Source of the DNA: Amycolatopsis mongoliensis
GTDB lineage: Bacteria; Actinomycetota; Actinomycetes; Mycobacteriales; Pseudonocardiaceae
Reading direction: 5' to 3'
Length of the DNA: 64,000 nucleotides
NCBI RefSeq assembly: GCF_030285665.1
Contig: NZ_CP127295.1
Coordinates: 10,478,001 to 10,542,000 of the forward strand
The notes under the pieces are model-generated. The model was given only the letters and a program-made list of their open reading frames with translations. It made no database searches and had not been told where the DNA came from. Both the position numbers and the translations under genes were made by a program. This document shows, in pieces, positions 23,827 through 31,918 of this stretch. Position 1 is the stretch's first letter. Every line of letters begins with the position of its first letter.

Positions 23827-24767
23827 TGTCAGACACCGAGGGACGCATGACAACACTGGAACCCGCTACCGATGCGGCACAGGACAACTTGGCCGCGCTC
23901 GAATCCGAGGCCATCCACATCTTCCGCGAAGTGGCAGGCGAGTTCGACCGGCCGGTGATCCTCTTCTCCGGCGGCAAGGACTCGACGCTGCTGCTGCACC
24001 TGGCGATCAAGGCGTTCTGGCCGGCGCCGGTGCCGTTCCCGCTGCTGCACGTCGACACCGGGCACAACTTCGACGAGGTCATCGAGTTCCGCGACCGGGT
24101 CGTCGAGCGCCACGGCCTGCGCCTGGTCGTCGCGAAGGTCCAGGACTGGATCGACGACGGACGGCTCGAGGAGCGCGCGGACGGGATGCGCAACCCGCTG
24201 CAGACCACGCCGTTGCTCGACACCATCTCGGAGAACAAGTTCGACGCCGTGTTCGGCGGCGGCCGCCGCGACGAGGAGCGCGCCCGGGCGAAGGAGCGGA
24301 TCTTCAGCCTCCGCAACGCCTTCGGCCAGTGGGAACCGCGCCGGCAGCGGCCCGAGCTGTGGAACCTCTACAACGGCCGGCACCGCCCGGGCGAACAGGT
24401 CCGCGTCTTCCCGCTGTCCAACTGGACCGAGGCCGACGTCTGGAACTACATCGCCCGCGAGAAGGTCGAGCTGCCGTCGATCTACTACGCGCACCAGCGC
24501 GAGGTGTACCTGCGCGACGGGATGCTGCTGGCCGAAGGCCCGTGGGGCGGCTCGCGCCCCGGCGAAGAGGTCCGCGAGCTGACCGTCCGCTACCGGACCG
24601 TCGGCGACGGGTCGTGCACCGGGGCGATCGAGTCCACCGCGACCACCGTCGAAGACGTCATCGCCGAGGTGTCGGCGTCGCGGCTCACCGAACGCGGCGC
24701 CACCCGCGCCGACGACCGGATGTCCGAGGCGGCCATGGAAGACCGCAAGCGTGAGGGGTACTTCTGA
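23826..24767 (+). CDS. cysD: Sulfate adenylyltransferase subunit 2
   Basis: The small, catalytic subunit of ATP sulfurylase makes APS from ATP and sulfate. The 313-residue protein has the PP-loop S-G-G-K-D-S-T at residues ~50-56, and the family features 'FDAVFGGGRRDEE.ARAKER' and 'RVFPLSNWTE.DVW.YI'. The ATG at 23826 overlaps the cysH stop; an ATG seven codons later with GAGGGACGC upstream is also possible. It pairs with cysN, which follows with another ATGA overlap. Confidence 0.96.
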   Translation: MSDTEGRMTTLEPATDAAQDNLAALESEAIHIFREVAGEFDRPVILFSGGKDSTLLLHLAIKAFWPAPVPFPLLHVDTGHNFDEVIEFRDRVVERHGLRLVVAKVQDWIDDGRLEERADGMRNPLQTTPLLDTISENKFDAVFGGGRRDEERARAKERIFSLRNAFGQWEPRRQRPELWNLYNGRHRPGEQVRVFPLSNWTEADVWNYIAREKVELPSIYYAHQREVYLRDGMLLAEGPWGGSRPGEEVRELTVRYRTVGDGSCTGAIESTATTVEDVIAEVSASRLTERGATRADDRMSEAAMEDRKREGYF

Positions 24768-26029
24768 TGAGCTCGCTGCTTCGCCTGGCCACGGCCGGGA
24801 GCGTCGACGACGGCAAGTCCACTTTGGTCGGCCGGCTGCTCTACGACACCAAGTCGGTGCTCGCCGACCAGCTCGACGCGGTCACCCGCGCGTCCGTCGA
24901 CAAGGGACTGTCCACTCCGGACCTGTCCCTGCTCGTCGACGGCCTGCGCTCGGAACGCGAGCAGGGCATCACCATCGACGTCGCGTACCGGTACTTCGCC
25001 ACGCCGAAGCGGTCGTTCGTGCTGGCGGACACGCCCGGGCACGTGCAGTACACGCGCAACACGGTGACCGGCGCGTCGACCGCGCAGCTGGCCGTGCTGC
25101 TGGTCGACGCGCGCAAGGGCGTCATCGAGCAGACCCGGCGACACGCGGCGGTGCTGGCCCTGCTGGGCGTGCCGCAGCTGGTGCTCGCGGTGAACAAGAT
25201 CGACCTGGTCGACTACGACGAGGCGACGTTCACCGTGATCGCGAAGGAGTTCGCTTCGCACGCCGAAACGCTGGGGTACCCCCAGGGCTCGGTGCTCGCG
25301 ATCCCCGTGTCGGCGCTTGAGGGCGACAACGTCGCGACGCGCTCGGAGCGGACACCGTGGTACAGCGGCCCGAGCCTGCTGGAGCACCTGGAGGACGTGC
25401 CGGTCGCGCCCGACCCGCACGACTCGGCGCTGCGCTTCCCGGTGCAGTACGTGATCCGCCCGCGCACCCCGGAGTACCCGGACTACCGCGGCTACGCGGG
25501 CCAGATCGCCGCGGGCACGGTCCGCCCGGGCGACGAGATCGTCGTGCTGCCGCAGGGCATCCGCAGCCGCGTCGAGCGCATCGACACCGCCGACGGACCG
25601 CTCGAAGAGGCCGGCGCCGGGACTTCGGTGACGCTGCTGCTCGCCGACGACATCGACATCTCCCGCGGCGACCTGATCGCCGCCGCGGACGCGCCGCCGC
25701 GGATCACCGACGAGATCACCGGCACGCTGTGCTGGCTGTCGTCGAAGCCGCTCAAGGCGGGTGCGCGCGTGCTCGTCAAGCACGGCGCCCGCACGGTGCA
25801 GGCGCTGGCCGGCGAGCTGCACGCGCGGTTCGACGAGCAGGCACTGTCCAGTGTGGACGCTCCGGCCACGCTGGAGCTCAACGACATCGGGCTCGTCACG
25901 CTGCGGCTGGCCGAGGAGCTGGGCGTCGACGACTACGGCGTCAGCCCGCGCACCGGCGCGTTCCTCGTGATCGACCCGAAGGACGGCGACACCCTCGCCG
26001 CGGGCCTGGTGGGTGAGCGCTTCTCGTGA
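24767..26029 (+). CDS. cysN: Sulfate adenylyltransferase subunit 1 (GTPase)
   Basis: This EF-Tu-like GTPase couples GTP hydrolysis to APS formation by CysD. The 420-residue protein has the P-loop G-S-V-D-D-G-K-S-T at residues ~11-19, the 'DTPGH' G3 motif and the 'NKID' G4 motif. Two beta-barrel domains follow. No C-terminal APS kinase domain is fused, unlike mycobacterial CysNC, consistent with the APS reductase route. Its stop overlaps the GTG of the chelatase gene. Confidence 0.96.
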   Translation: MSSLLRLATAGSVDDGKSTLVGRLLYDTKSVLADQLDAVTRASVDKGLSTPDLSLLVDGLRSEREQGITIDVAYRYFATPKRSFVLADTPGHVQYTRNTVTGASTAQLAVLLVDARKGVIEQTRRHAAVLALLGVPQLVLAVNKIDLVDYDEATFTVIAKEFASHAETLGYPQGSVLAIPVSALEGDNVATRSERTPWYSGPSLLEHLEDVPVAPDPHDSALRFPVQYVIRPRTPEYPDYRGYAGQIAAGTVRPGDEIVVLPQGIRSRVERIDTADGPLEEAGAGTSVTLLLADDIDISRGDLIAAADAPPRITDEITGTLCWLSSKPLKAGARVLVKHGARTVQALAGELHARFDEQALSSVDAPATLELNDIGLVTLRLAEELGVDDYGVSPRTGAFLVIDPKDGDTLAAGLVGERFS

Positions 26030-26763
26030 CGCCACCCCTGGTCGCCGTCGCGCACGGCAGTCGTGATCCCCGCTCGGCCGCGACCGTGCGGGCGCTCGTC
26101 GACGTCGTGCGCGCGCAGGCGCCGGGGCTTTCGGTGCACGAGTCCTTTCTGGACCTGTCCTCACCCCGCGTCACGGACGTGCTGCGCTCGTTGTACGCGT
26201 CGGGCCACCGGACGGCGATCGTGGTGCCGCTGCTGCTCGGCAGCGCGTTCCACGCGCGGGTGGATCTGCCGGCGCTGATCGACTCGGTGACGGCGGAGTG
26301 CCCGGGCTTCCGCGTCCAGGTGTCGGACGTGCTGGGTGCCGACCCCGCGCTGCAAGCGGTGGCCCTTGACCGGTTGGCTTCCGCGCCTCGCCGGCGCGGG
26401 ACGGGCGTGCTGCTGAGCGCGGTGGGCTCGTCGAACGCGTCGGCCAACGCTGTTGTCGCTTCCCTGGCCGCACGCTGGGAAGAGCGGCTGGGCTTTCCGG
26501 TGAGCGAGACGTTCGCTTCCGCGGCCCAGCCGGACATCCCCGCGGCCGCCGCCCGGTTGCGCGCCCGCGGCGTGCGGCACCTGGTCGTGGCGTCGTGGTT
26601 CCTCGCGCCGGGCCTGCTGCCCGACCGGATCGCCCGGCTGGCCCTCGAGGCCGACCCCCGGGCGTTCATCGCGGAGCCCCTGGCCGACGACCCGCGCGTC
26701 GCCGACGTCGTCATCAGCCGGTACGCCACCGCGGTGAGCGGACTGCTCCGCCAGCGCGTCTAG
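26026..26763 (+). CDS. Sirohydrochlorin chelatase (CbiX/SirB-like)
   Basis: A 245-residue protein of two CbiX-type halves: 'VAVAHGSRDPRS' with the metal His at the start and 'GVLLSAVGSSNASANA' in the second half. It inserts Fe2+ into sirohydrochlorin to make the sirohaem used by the sulfite reductase of the same operon; a cobalt role in B12 synthesis is the alternative. A GTGA overlap with cysN places it last in the operon. In the second half the usual His is replaced ('SAVGSS'), so only the first half may be catalytic. Confidence 0.85.
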   Translation: MTPPLVAVAHGSRDPRSAATVRALVDVVRAQAPGLSVHESFLDLSSPRVTDVLRSLYASGHRTAIVVPLLLGSAFHARVDLPALIDSVTAECPGFRVQVSDVLGADPALQAVALDRLASAPRRRGTGVLLSAVGSSNASANAVVASLAARWEERLGFPVSETFASAAQPDIPAAAARLRARGVRHLVVASWFLAPGLLPDRIARLALEADPRAFIAEPLADDPRVADVVISRYATAVSGLLRQRV

Positions 26764-26838
26764 CTGCCGGCAACACCGCCAAAAGGCGAGTCTTATTCAC
26801 ATTTGCGGTCACCCTGCGCGCATGGCAACGGTAAATCC

Positions 26839-26867
26839 TTGACGCGCTAGTTAACTTGCCGGTAACT
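26839..26867 (+). promoter_or_regulatory. Putative promoter of the secreted-protein gene
   Basis: TTGACG at 26839-26844 and GTAACT at 26862-26867 are separated by 17 bp, about 60 bp before the ATG of the secreted-protein gene. The -35 match is good, the -10 only moderate. This is an AT-richer stretch than its surroundings. Confidence 0.35.
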
Positions 26868-26926
26868 CTCTAAGCGCTGCGCGGCTTTCTTTCCTCCCCT
26901 CCAAAACCGCAGGTAGGTGGATACAG

Positions 26927-27556
26927 ATGAAAGCGCTTCACTTTTCCTGGCTGGCTGCCCTGACGGCGGCCGCGGTCCTTCCGATCGCCCTCGCCGCCCC
27001 GGCTTCGGCGGCCACCACCATCGCCTTCGACTGCCAGGCCAACGCACCGATCGTCGGGCCGCAGCAGGTGTCGCTCAACCAGGACGCCGACGTCACCGCG
27101 CCCGCCACGGTCGCGCCCGGTGGCGCGTTCGACGTCGTCATCGACCCGGCACCGAACACGGTGCCGAGCCAGGTCAGCGGGAACACCGTCAAGAACATCA
27201 ACACCTTCGCGCTGAAGTTCCCGATCCCGGCGAACTCGACCTACGTCGGCGCCGACCTCACCGGCGGCTCCGGCCTCGGCTCGACCGCACCCACGATCGC
27301 CGTCGCGAACGGGGTCGCCACCTTGAGCTTCCCCGGCCCGATCGCCGGGGGTGCCACCTTCGAACTGCCCACCGTCACCGCCCACCTGACCGCCGGCCAG
27401 TCGGGCACCATCGAGACGAAGCTGTCCGGCACCAGCTACAGCGACCCAGGCCTGACCTTCAAGGCCGTGGCGGGCACCATCATCGGCGACATCACCGCGC
27501 CGACGGCCTGCTTCCCCAACCCCAGCCCGGTCTTCACCACGACGACGATCGGCTGA
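26927..27556 (+). CDS. Secreted beta-rich protein of unknown function
   Basis: The 209-residue exported protein has a classical signal peptide (residues 1-28, cleavage near A-P-A-S-A-A). The mature part contains 'FDCQANAPIVGPQ' with one Cys and a second Cys at 'TACFPNPSP' near the end, likely forming a disulfide. The body is Thr/Gly/Val-rich, suggesting an all-beta fold. I do not recognise a named family with confidence; it resembles small exported actinobacterial proteins of unknown role. AGGTGG precedes the ATG and a hairpin terminator follows the stop. Confidence 0.8.
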   Translation: MKALHFSWLAALTAAAVLPIALAAPASAATTIAFDCQANAPIVGPQQVSLNQDADVTAPATVAPGGAFDVVIDPAPNTVPSQVSGNTVKNINTFALKFPIPANSTYVGADLTGGSGLGSTAPTIAVANGVATLSFPGPIAGGATFELPTVTAHLTAGQSGTIETKLSGTSYSDPGLTFKAVAGTIIGDITAPTACFPNPSPVFTTTTIG

Positions 27557-27562
27557 CCGTCC

Positions 27563-27599
27563 GGGCCACCCCGTGGGGCCCACACCCACGGGGTGGCCC
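27563..27599 (+). terminator. Hairpin terminator after the secreted-protein gene
   Basis: A perfect 15-bp stem (GGGCCACCCCGTGGG and complement) with a seven-base loop begins seven bases after the stop codon. There is no U-tract. Confidence 0.75.
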
Positions 27600-27643
27600 G
27601 CGTAACAGCGGCGGCGCGCGGCGAGTGTGCAAGGGTGTCGGTC

Positions 27644-28411
27644 ATGGCTGACGAACTGGTGCACTACGACGTGGTGGGCGGCACCGCCACGATCACCCTG
27701 GACTCCCCGCACAACCGCAACGCGCTTTCGGCGCAGCTGCGCCGCGAACTGTCTTCCTCGCTGGCCGCCGCGGCGGCCGACGATGCCGTGCGGGTGATCG
27801 TGCTGACCCACACGGGCCCGGTGTTCTGCGCGGGGATGGACCTCAAGGAGGCTCGCGGCGCCGGCGCGGGCGACCAGGGCGTGAACGAGTTCCCGAAGAT
27901 CCTCGAGCAGCTGTGGACCAGCCCGAAGCCGGTGGTCGCCCGCCTGGCCGGCCCCGCCCGGGCAGGCGGCATCGGCATGGTGGCGGCGTGCGACATCGCG
28001 GTGGCCGTGCCGGAAGCGACGTTCGCCTTCTCGGAGGTCCGCATCGGCGTGGTCCCGGCGGTCATCTCGCTGACGGTCCTCCCCCGGCTGAACACCCGCG
28101 CGGCGCACGAACTGTTCCTGACGGGCGACACGTTCGACGCGCGCCGCGCGGTGGAGATCGGCCTGCTGAACTCCGCGACCTCCGATCTCGACGCCGAAGT
28201 GGCCCGGTTCGTCAAGGCGCTGGCGGCGGGCGGGCCGAAGGCGCTGGCCGAGACGAAGGCACTGCTGAGCCGCCCCCGCCCGGCGACGCCGTCGGAGGGG
28301 TTCGAGGAGATGCTCGGGCTGTCGGCGAAGTTCTTCGCGAGCGAAGAAGGCCAGGAGGGCATCCTGGCCTTCGCCCAGAAGCGCAAGCCGAACTGGGTCC
28401 CCCAGGACTGA
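27644..28411 (+). CDS. Enoyl-CoA hydratase/isomerase family protein
   Basis: A 255-residue crotonase-fold protein. The oxyanion-hole motifs are 'FCAGMDLKEARG' (residues ~62-73) and 'ARAGGIGMVAACDIAVA' (~105-121). The usual catalytic Glu region is 'FAFSEVRIGVVPAVIS'. It is likely to act on unsaturated acyl-CoA, but family members also do isomerase and hydrolase chemistry. The ATG at 27644 was chosen over an upstream in-frame start because conserved sequence begins there. It is monocistronic, bounded by hairpins. Confidence 0.88.
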   Translation: MADELVHYDVVGGTATITLDSPHNRNALSAQLRRELSSSLAAAAADDAVRVIVLTHTGPVFCAGMDLKEARGAGAGDQGVNEFPKILEQLWTSPKPVVARLAGPARAGGIGMVAACDIAVAVPEATFAFSEVRIGVVPAVISLTVLPRLNTRAAHELFLTGDTFDARRAVEIGLLNSATSDLDAEVARFVKALAAGGPKALAETKALLSRPRPATPSEGFEEMLGLSAKFFASEEGQEGILAFAQKRKPNWVPQD

Positions 28412-28413
28412 AC

Positions 28414-28496
28414 CGCCCCAATGTGGCGTTGGTTGCGTCCCACGCACCCAATGTGGCGTTCGGTGCGCCCCACGCACCCAACGCCACATTGGGGCG
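28414..28496. repeat. Long hairpin / intergenic repeat between convergent genes
   Basis: The 25-nt arms (28414-28438 and 28472-28496) pair with one mismatch. The centre contains another copy of the arm core, CCCAATGTGGCGTT, in direct orientation (28448-28461), so the unit occurs three times (two direct, one inverted). It starts three bases after the enoyl-CoA hydratase stop and lies before the convergent barstar gene, so it can act as a two-way terminator. The remaining ~75 bases to the barstar stop show nothing. Confidence 0.75.
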
Positions 28497-28571
28497 CTGC
28501 TGCCGAAGGCCACTGCCGAGCGCGACCGCCCCCGGCCGGTCATCCGCACGGTCAAGCCCGCGGGACGCCGC

Positions 28572-28940
28572 TCAGGCGTCCGGCAGCACGACGGTGAGCC
28601 GCCACGAACCGGCGCTGCGCCCGCTCGGGCCGAGCGCGCGCTGCGCGTCGGAGAGCACGCTGCGGATCGCCAGGTACGTCTTGGGTTCGGCCTTGCGCAG
28701 CGCGTCCGAGCCCGGCCAGATCAGCACGTGCTCCCCCGGCGGCAGCCAGGAAAGGTCGGTCAGGCAGTCGTACAGCGCGTCGAGGTTGTGGCCGAAGTAG
28801 TCCGGAAAGGACAGTGCGGCGGCGAACGCGCTCAGCGTGCTGGCCTTGTCCACGGTCGGGTGCGAGTTCACCAGGTGCGGGTACGCGCCCCGGCCGAAGG
28901 CCTCTTCCGCGGCGGCCTTCGCCTGCTCCGAGGCGCTCAT
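28572..28940 (-). CDS. Barstar-family ribonuclease inhibitor
   Basis: A 122-residue cytoplasmic protein of the barstar fold: 'FAAALSFPDYFGHNLDALYDCLTDLSWLPPGEHVLIW' carries the typical nuclease-contacting F-P-x-Y-F-G-x-N-L-D-A motif. It binds and blocks guanyl-specific RNases. Its ATG overlaps the stop of the RNase gene upstream (ATGA), so toxin and inhibitor are made together. This protects the cell from RNase that folds before export. Confidence 0.92.
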   Translation of the reverse strand: MSASEQAKAAAEEAFGRGAYPHLVNSHPTVDKASTLSAFAAALSFPDYFGHNLDALYDCLTDLSWLPPGEHVLIWPGSDALRKAEPKTYLAIRSVLSDAQRALGPSGRSAGSWRLTVVLPDA

Positions 28941-29407
28941 CGGGCCGGGTCCACGACGACGAACGACGCGTAGTGGTCGCCGGTGTAGTACAGCTCGTGC
29001 GCCTGCCCCGTGATCAGCCGCCGCGCGCCGCGGTCGGCACTGCCCGGGGTCTTCACGGTGTACTCGTGGTAATAGCCGGACTTCTTGCCGGGCAACCGCT
29101 TCTCGCGGTTCTCGAACACGACGTCGTCGTTGCGCGGGTACGGGTACGGCCCGCCCTTTTCGATCAGCTTCCACGTGTCCCCGGCCTGCGGGGGCAACGC
29201 CGAGAGCGCCTTGACCGGCAGCCCGGAGTCCGCGCCCGGCACGGCCGCACCGCCCTTGGCCGGCGCGCTCGCCGACGTGCCCGGCGTGCCGCTCGGGGCA
29301 GGGGTCGCCGGGGAGCCGTCGCTGACGACGTCCTTGACCAGCCAGCCCCCGAGAACCAGCACGAGGAGCCCGATCAGGGCGGCGGTGATCCGCCTTCGGT
29401 TGAACAT
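28937..29407 (-). CDS. Secreted guanyl-specific ribonuclease (RNase Sa/barnase family)
   Basis: A 156-residue protein with an N-terminal membrane segment (residues 8-25) and a Ser/Thr/Pro-rich linker, then the ribonuclease domain from ~residue 63. The domain shows 'PYPYPRNDDVVFENRE..LP', catalytic Glu115 (H-E-Y-T-V), Arg130 (R-G-A-R-R) and His145 (T-G-D-H-Y). It cleaves RNA 3' to G. The N-terminus may be a signal anchor, leaving the enzyme tethered outside the membrane, or be cleaved. It is coupled to the barstar gene downstream and follows a small membrane-protein gene by 11 bases. Confidence 0.92.
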   Translation of the reverse strand: MFNRRRITAALIGLLVLVLGGWLVKDVVSDGSPATPAPSGTPGTSASAPAKGGAAVPGADSGLPVKALSALPPQAGDTWKLIEKGGPYPYPRNDDVVFENREKRLPGKKSGYYHEYTVKTPGSADRGARRLITGQAHELYYTGDHYASFVVVDPAR

Positions 29408-29418
29408 GGTGCGCCAGC

Positions 29419-29622
29419 CTAGGACGGGGTGTCGGAGCGGTCGTCGTCACGCCCGGGCGCGAGCCGGCGGGCGAACAGCCCGACGAGCTTGTCGAGAACC
29501 CACGCGGCGGCCAGGCACAGCGGCACGACGACCACCATGACCAGCACGAACTGGACCGGGAACCAGGCCTGGGCGAGCCACAGCTCGACCCCGTCCCACC
29601 AGTCGGCAAGCCCGTTGAACAC
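29419..29622 (-). CDS. Small membrane protein of the RNase-barstar operon
   Basis: A 67-residue protein with two adjoining hydrophobic stretches (about residues 14-52, 'WFPVQFVLVMVVVVPLCLAAAWVLDKLVGLF'), a basic R-R-L-A-P-G-R turn and an acidic end. The GTG start at 29622 precedes 'MFNGLADWWDG'. It begins the unit that continues with the RNase and barstar genes (11-base gap). It could be a partner for export or anchoring of the RNase, but no homology is recognised. Confidence 0.7.
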   Translation of the reverse strand: MFNGLADWWDGVELWLAQAWFPVQFVLVMVVVVPLCLAAAWVLDKLVGLFARRLAPGRDDDRSDTPS

Positions 29623-29681
29623 GGTGTGAGCCTACGCGCGCTCTGCTGCCCCCGCGTGCCAGGGGCGGTACGTTGCAGGAC

Positions 29682-30647
29682 ATGTTCGCCGTGTACGCGC
29701 AGGAACCCAACGCCGACAGCCCCCTGGACTCGCTCGTCGTCGGCGAGCGACCCGAACCCGATGTGCCGGACGGCTGGGTCCGCGTGCACGTCAAGGCGGC
29801 CAGCCTCAACATGCACGACCTCTGGACGCTGCGGGGTGTGGGGATCAAGCCCGAGCAGTTCCCGATGATCCTCGGCTGCGACGGCGCCGGGACCCTCGAC
29901 GACGGCTCCGAGGTCGTGCTCCACTCCGTGATCAACGCGCCGGGCTGGCAGGGCGACGACACCCTCGACCCGAAGCGGACGCTGCTCACCGAGAAGCACC
30001 AGGGCACCTTCGCCGACCAGGTCGTCGTGCCGGCCCGCAACGTCGTCCCGAAGCCCGCCGCGCTCAGCTTCGCCGAGGCCGCCACGATGGGCACGGCGTG
30101 GCTGACCGCCTACCGGATGCTCTTCGTGAAGTCGGGGCTGCGGCCGGGCCAGACGATGCTGGTGCAGGGCGCCTCCGGCGGCGTCTCGACGGCGCTGGTG
30201 CAGCTCGGCCGCGCGGCCGGGTTCCGGGTCTGGGTGACCGGCCGCAGCGAGGAGAAGCGCGCGCTCGCTTCGAGCCTCGGCGCCCACCAGACGTTCGAAT
30301 CGGGCGCCCGGCTGCCCGAGCGCGTCGACGCCGTGTTCGAGACCGTCGGCAAGGCGACCTGGTCACATTCGGTCAAATCGCTCAAACCGGGCGGGATCAT
30401 CGTGGTCTCCGGCTCGACCAGCGGCCCCGACGCGAACGCGGAGCTGCAGCGCGTGTTCTTCCTCCAGCTGCGCGTCGCCGGGTCGACCATGGGCACCCGC
30501 GACGAGCTCACGGACCTGCTCGCCTACCTCGACCTGACCGGGGTGCGACCCCAGATCGGCGCCGAACTGCCCTTCACCGAGGCCCCTAAGGGGTTCCGGG
30601 CGATGCTCGACGGCGACACCGCCGGCAAGATCGTCTTCACCCGCTAG
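29682..30647 (+). CDS. Zinc-binding alcohol dehydrogenase-family oxidoreductase
   Basis: A ~321-residue MDR protein: GroES-like domain with 'VRVHVKAASLNMHDLWTLRGVG' and 'MILGCDGAGTL', and a Rossmann fold with 'MLVQGASGGVSTALVQLGRAAG'. The C-terminus 'GKIVFTR' is typical. Metal-ligand residues are incomplete, so zinc dependence is doubtful. An in-frame TTG at 29673 with AGGGGCGG upstream is an alternative start. It is divergent from the RNase cassette and followed by a hairpin. The substrate is unknown. Confidence 0.86.
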   Translation: MFAVYAQEPNADSPLDSLVVGERPEPDVPDGWVRVHVKAASLNMHDLWTLRGVGIKPEQFPMILGCDGAGTLDDGSEVVLHSVINAPGWQGDDTLDPKRTLLTEKHQGTFADQVVVPARNVVPKPAALSFAEAATMGTAWLTAYRMLFVKSGLRPGQTMLVQGASGGVSTALVQLGRAAGFRVWVTGRSEEKRALASSLGAHQTFESGARLPERVDAVFETVGKATWSHSVKSLKPGGIIVVSGSTSGPDANAELQRVFFLQLRVAGSTMGTRDELTDLLAYLDLTGVRPQIGAELPFTEAPKGFRAMLDGDTAGKIVFTR

Positions 30648-30657
30648 AGGGCCGCTG

Positions 30658-30688
30658 AGCTGGGCGGATCACCTTGTTCCGCCCGGCT
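30658..30688 (+). terminator. Hairpin terminator after the oxidoreductase gene
   Basis: 11-bp arms (AGCTGGGCGGA and TCCGCCCGGCT, one mismatch) with a nine-base loop start ten bases after the stop codon. Confidence 0.6.
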
Positions 30689-30784
30689 CGCCATCTGGTG
30701 AATCTCTAACGTACTCAGTTCGAGATCTGGTCGTTAGCACCTAAAATCGACCAAAACCCAATGCCCGCAAGCTAATCTGTAGTC

Positions 30785-31828
30785 ATGACCGCAACGAAGC
30801 GGCCCGCCTCGGCTGGACCGGGCGGCCGGTCCAGCAGCGACCCGGACCCGATCCGGGTCTCCTTCCGGCGTTACGCCGGCGTCCGCACCCGCGTCCTGGA
30901 GGTCGGAGACCTCACCCCGGACCCGGAACTCCCCCGTCGCTCGCTGCGCCGCCGCGCGGCCACGCCCCACGTCCGGCCGAGCGCGCCGCGCCTGGTGCTG
31001 CTGCACGGCTACTGCGACAGCGCCGACACCTGGCGCCCCGCCCTGGAGCAGCTCGCGGCCGCCGGGATCCCCGCCGTCGCGGTCGATCTGCCCGGGTTCG
31101 GGGACGCGCAGCCACTGCGACCCGGCCCGATGCTGCCCCAGCTCGACGCGTTCGCCACCGCCGTCGTCCGCGAGCAGGCCGTGCTCGGCTCGGTCGTGCT
31201 GGCCGGCAACTCCCTCGGCGGCACCATGAGCCTGCGCGCGGCGCAGAACGGCCGCCTGCCGATCTCCGGCGTCGTCTCGATCGCCGCGCCCGGCTTCGTC
31301 GACTCGTGGCTGATCCGGACCGTCGCGCGCTACCCGCTGCCGCTGCGGCTGTACTCGGCGCTGCCGGTCCCGGTGCCGGGCTTCCTGGTGCGCAAGGTCG
31401 CCGAGCAGGTCGTCCCGCGGCTGCTCTACGCCGACTCCGCCGCGGCCGACGCGCTGCAGGTGCAGCGCTTCACCGCGCTCTTCCCGGACTACCGTGCGAC
31501 CAAGAGCCGGCTGGAGCAGGCCCGGCAGCTCGTCGCGGAGCTGGCCGACGCCTACCGGCTCGAGTCGGTGAAGGTGCCGCTGCTGGTCGTCGCGTGCGGC
31601 AAGGACAAGCTCGTCACCGCCGCGTCCGGGCGTCAGCTGCACACGCTGGTGCCGCACAGCAGGCTGCTGGTCCGCGAGGACTGGGGGCACTGCCCGCAGC
31701 TGGACGACCCGGTGGAGATCTCGGAGCTGCTCACCTACTTCGCGGCGAGCGCGGTCCGGACCACCCAGGCCAAGCGGGCCGCGGCGACGGCGTCGGAGAC
31801 CGTGAGCGAGGACACCGCGGCGGGCTGA
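30785..31828 (+). CDS. Alpha/beta hydrolase
   Basis: A 347-residue alpha/beta-hydrolase fold protein. The oxyanion strand is 'LVLLHGYCDSADTW', the nucleophile Ser is in 'VLAGNSLGGTMSLRAA' (G-N-S-L-G, residue ~143), the acid is in 'VVACGKDKLVT' and the His in 'REDWGHCPQLDDP'. The first ~55 residues are a basic extension and the last ~30 are Ala/Thr-rich, both probably disordered. No signal peptide is evident. It is likely an esterase or lipase-like enzyme. It precedes an amino-acid permease gene by 90 bases, with no clear shared function. Confidence 0.86.
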   Translation: MTATKRPASAGPGGRSSSDPDPIRVSFRRYAGVRTRVLEVGDLTPDPELPRRSLRRRAATPHVRPSAPRLVLLHGYCDSADTWRPALEQLAAAGIPAVAVDLPGFGDAQPLRPGPMLPQLDAFATAVVREQAVLGSVVLAGNSLGGTMSLRAAQNGRLPISGVVSIAAPGFVDSWLIRTVARYPLPLRLYSALPVPVPGFLVRKVAEQVVPRLLYADSAAADALQVQRFTALFPDYRATKSRLEQARQLVAELADAYRLESVKVPLLVVACGKDKLVTAASGRQLHTLVPHSRLLVREDWGHCPQLDDPVEISELLTYFAASAVRTTQAKRAAATASETVSEDTAAG

Positions 31829-31918
31829 CGCGCTCAGGCTGTACCCGCGCGGAGTTGGCGGTAGGTTCCCGCGTTGGGTCCGTGATCCGGGCCCGTCCAC
31901 CGCGACGTTCGGGAGACG

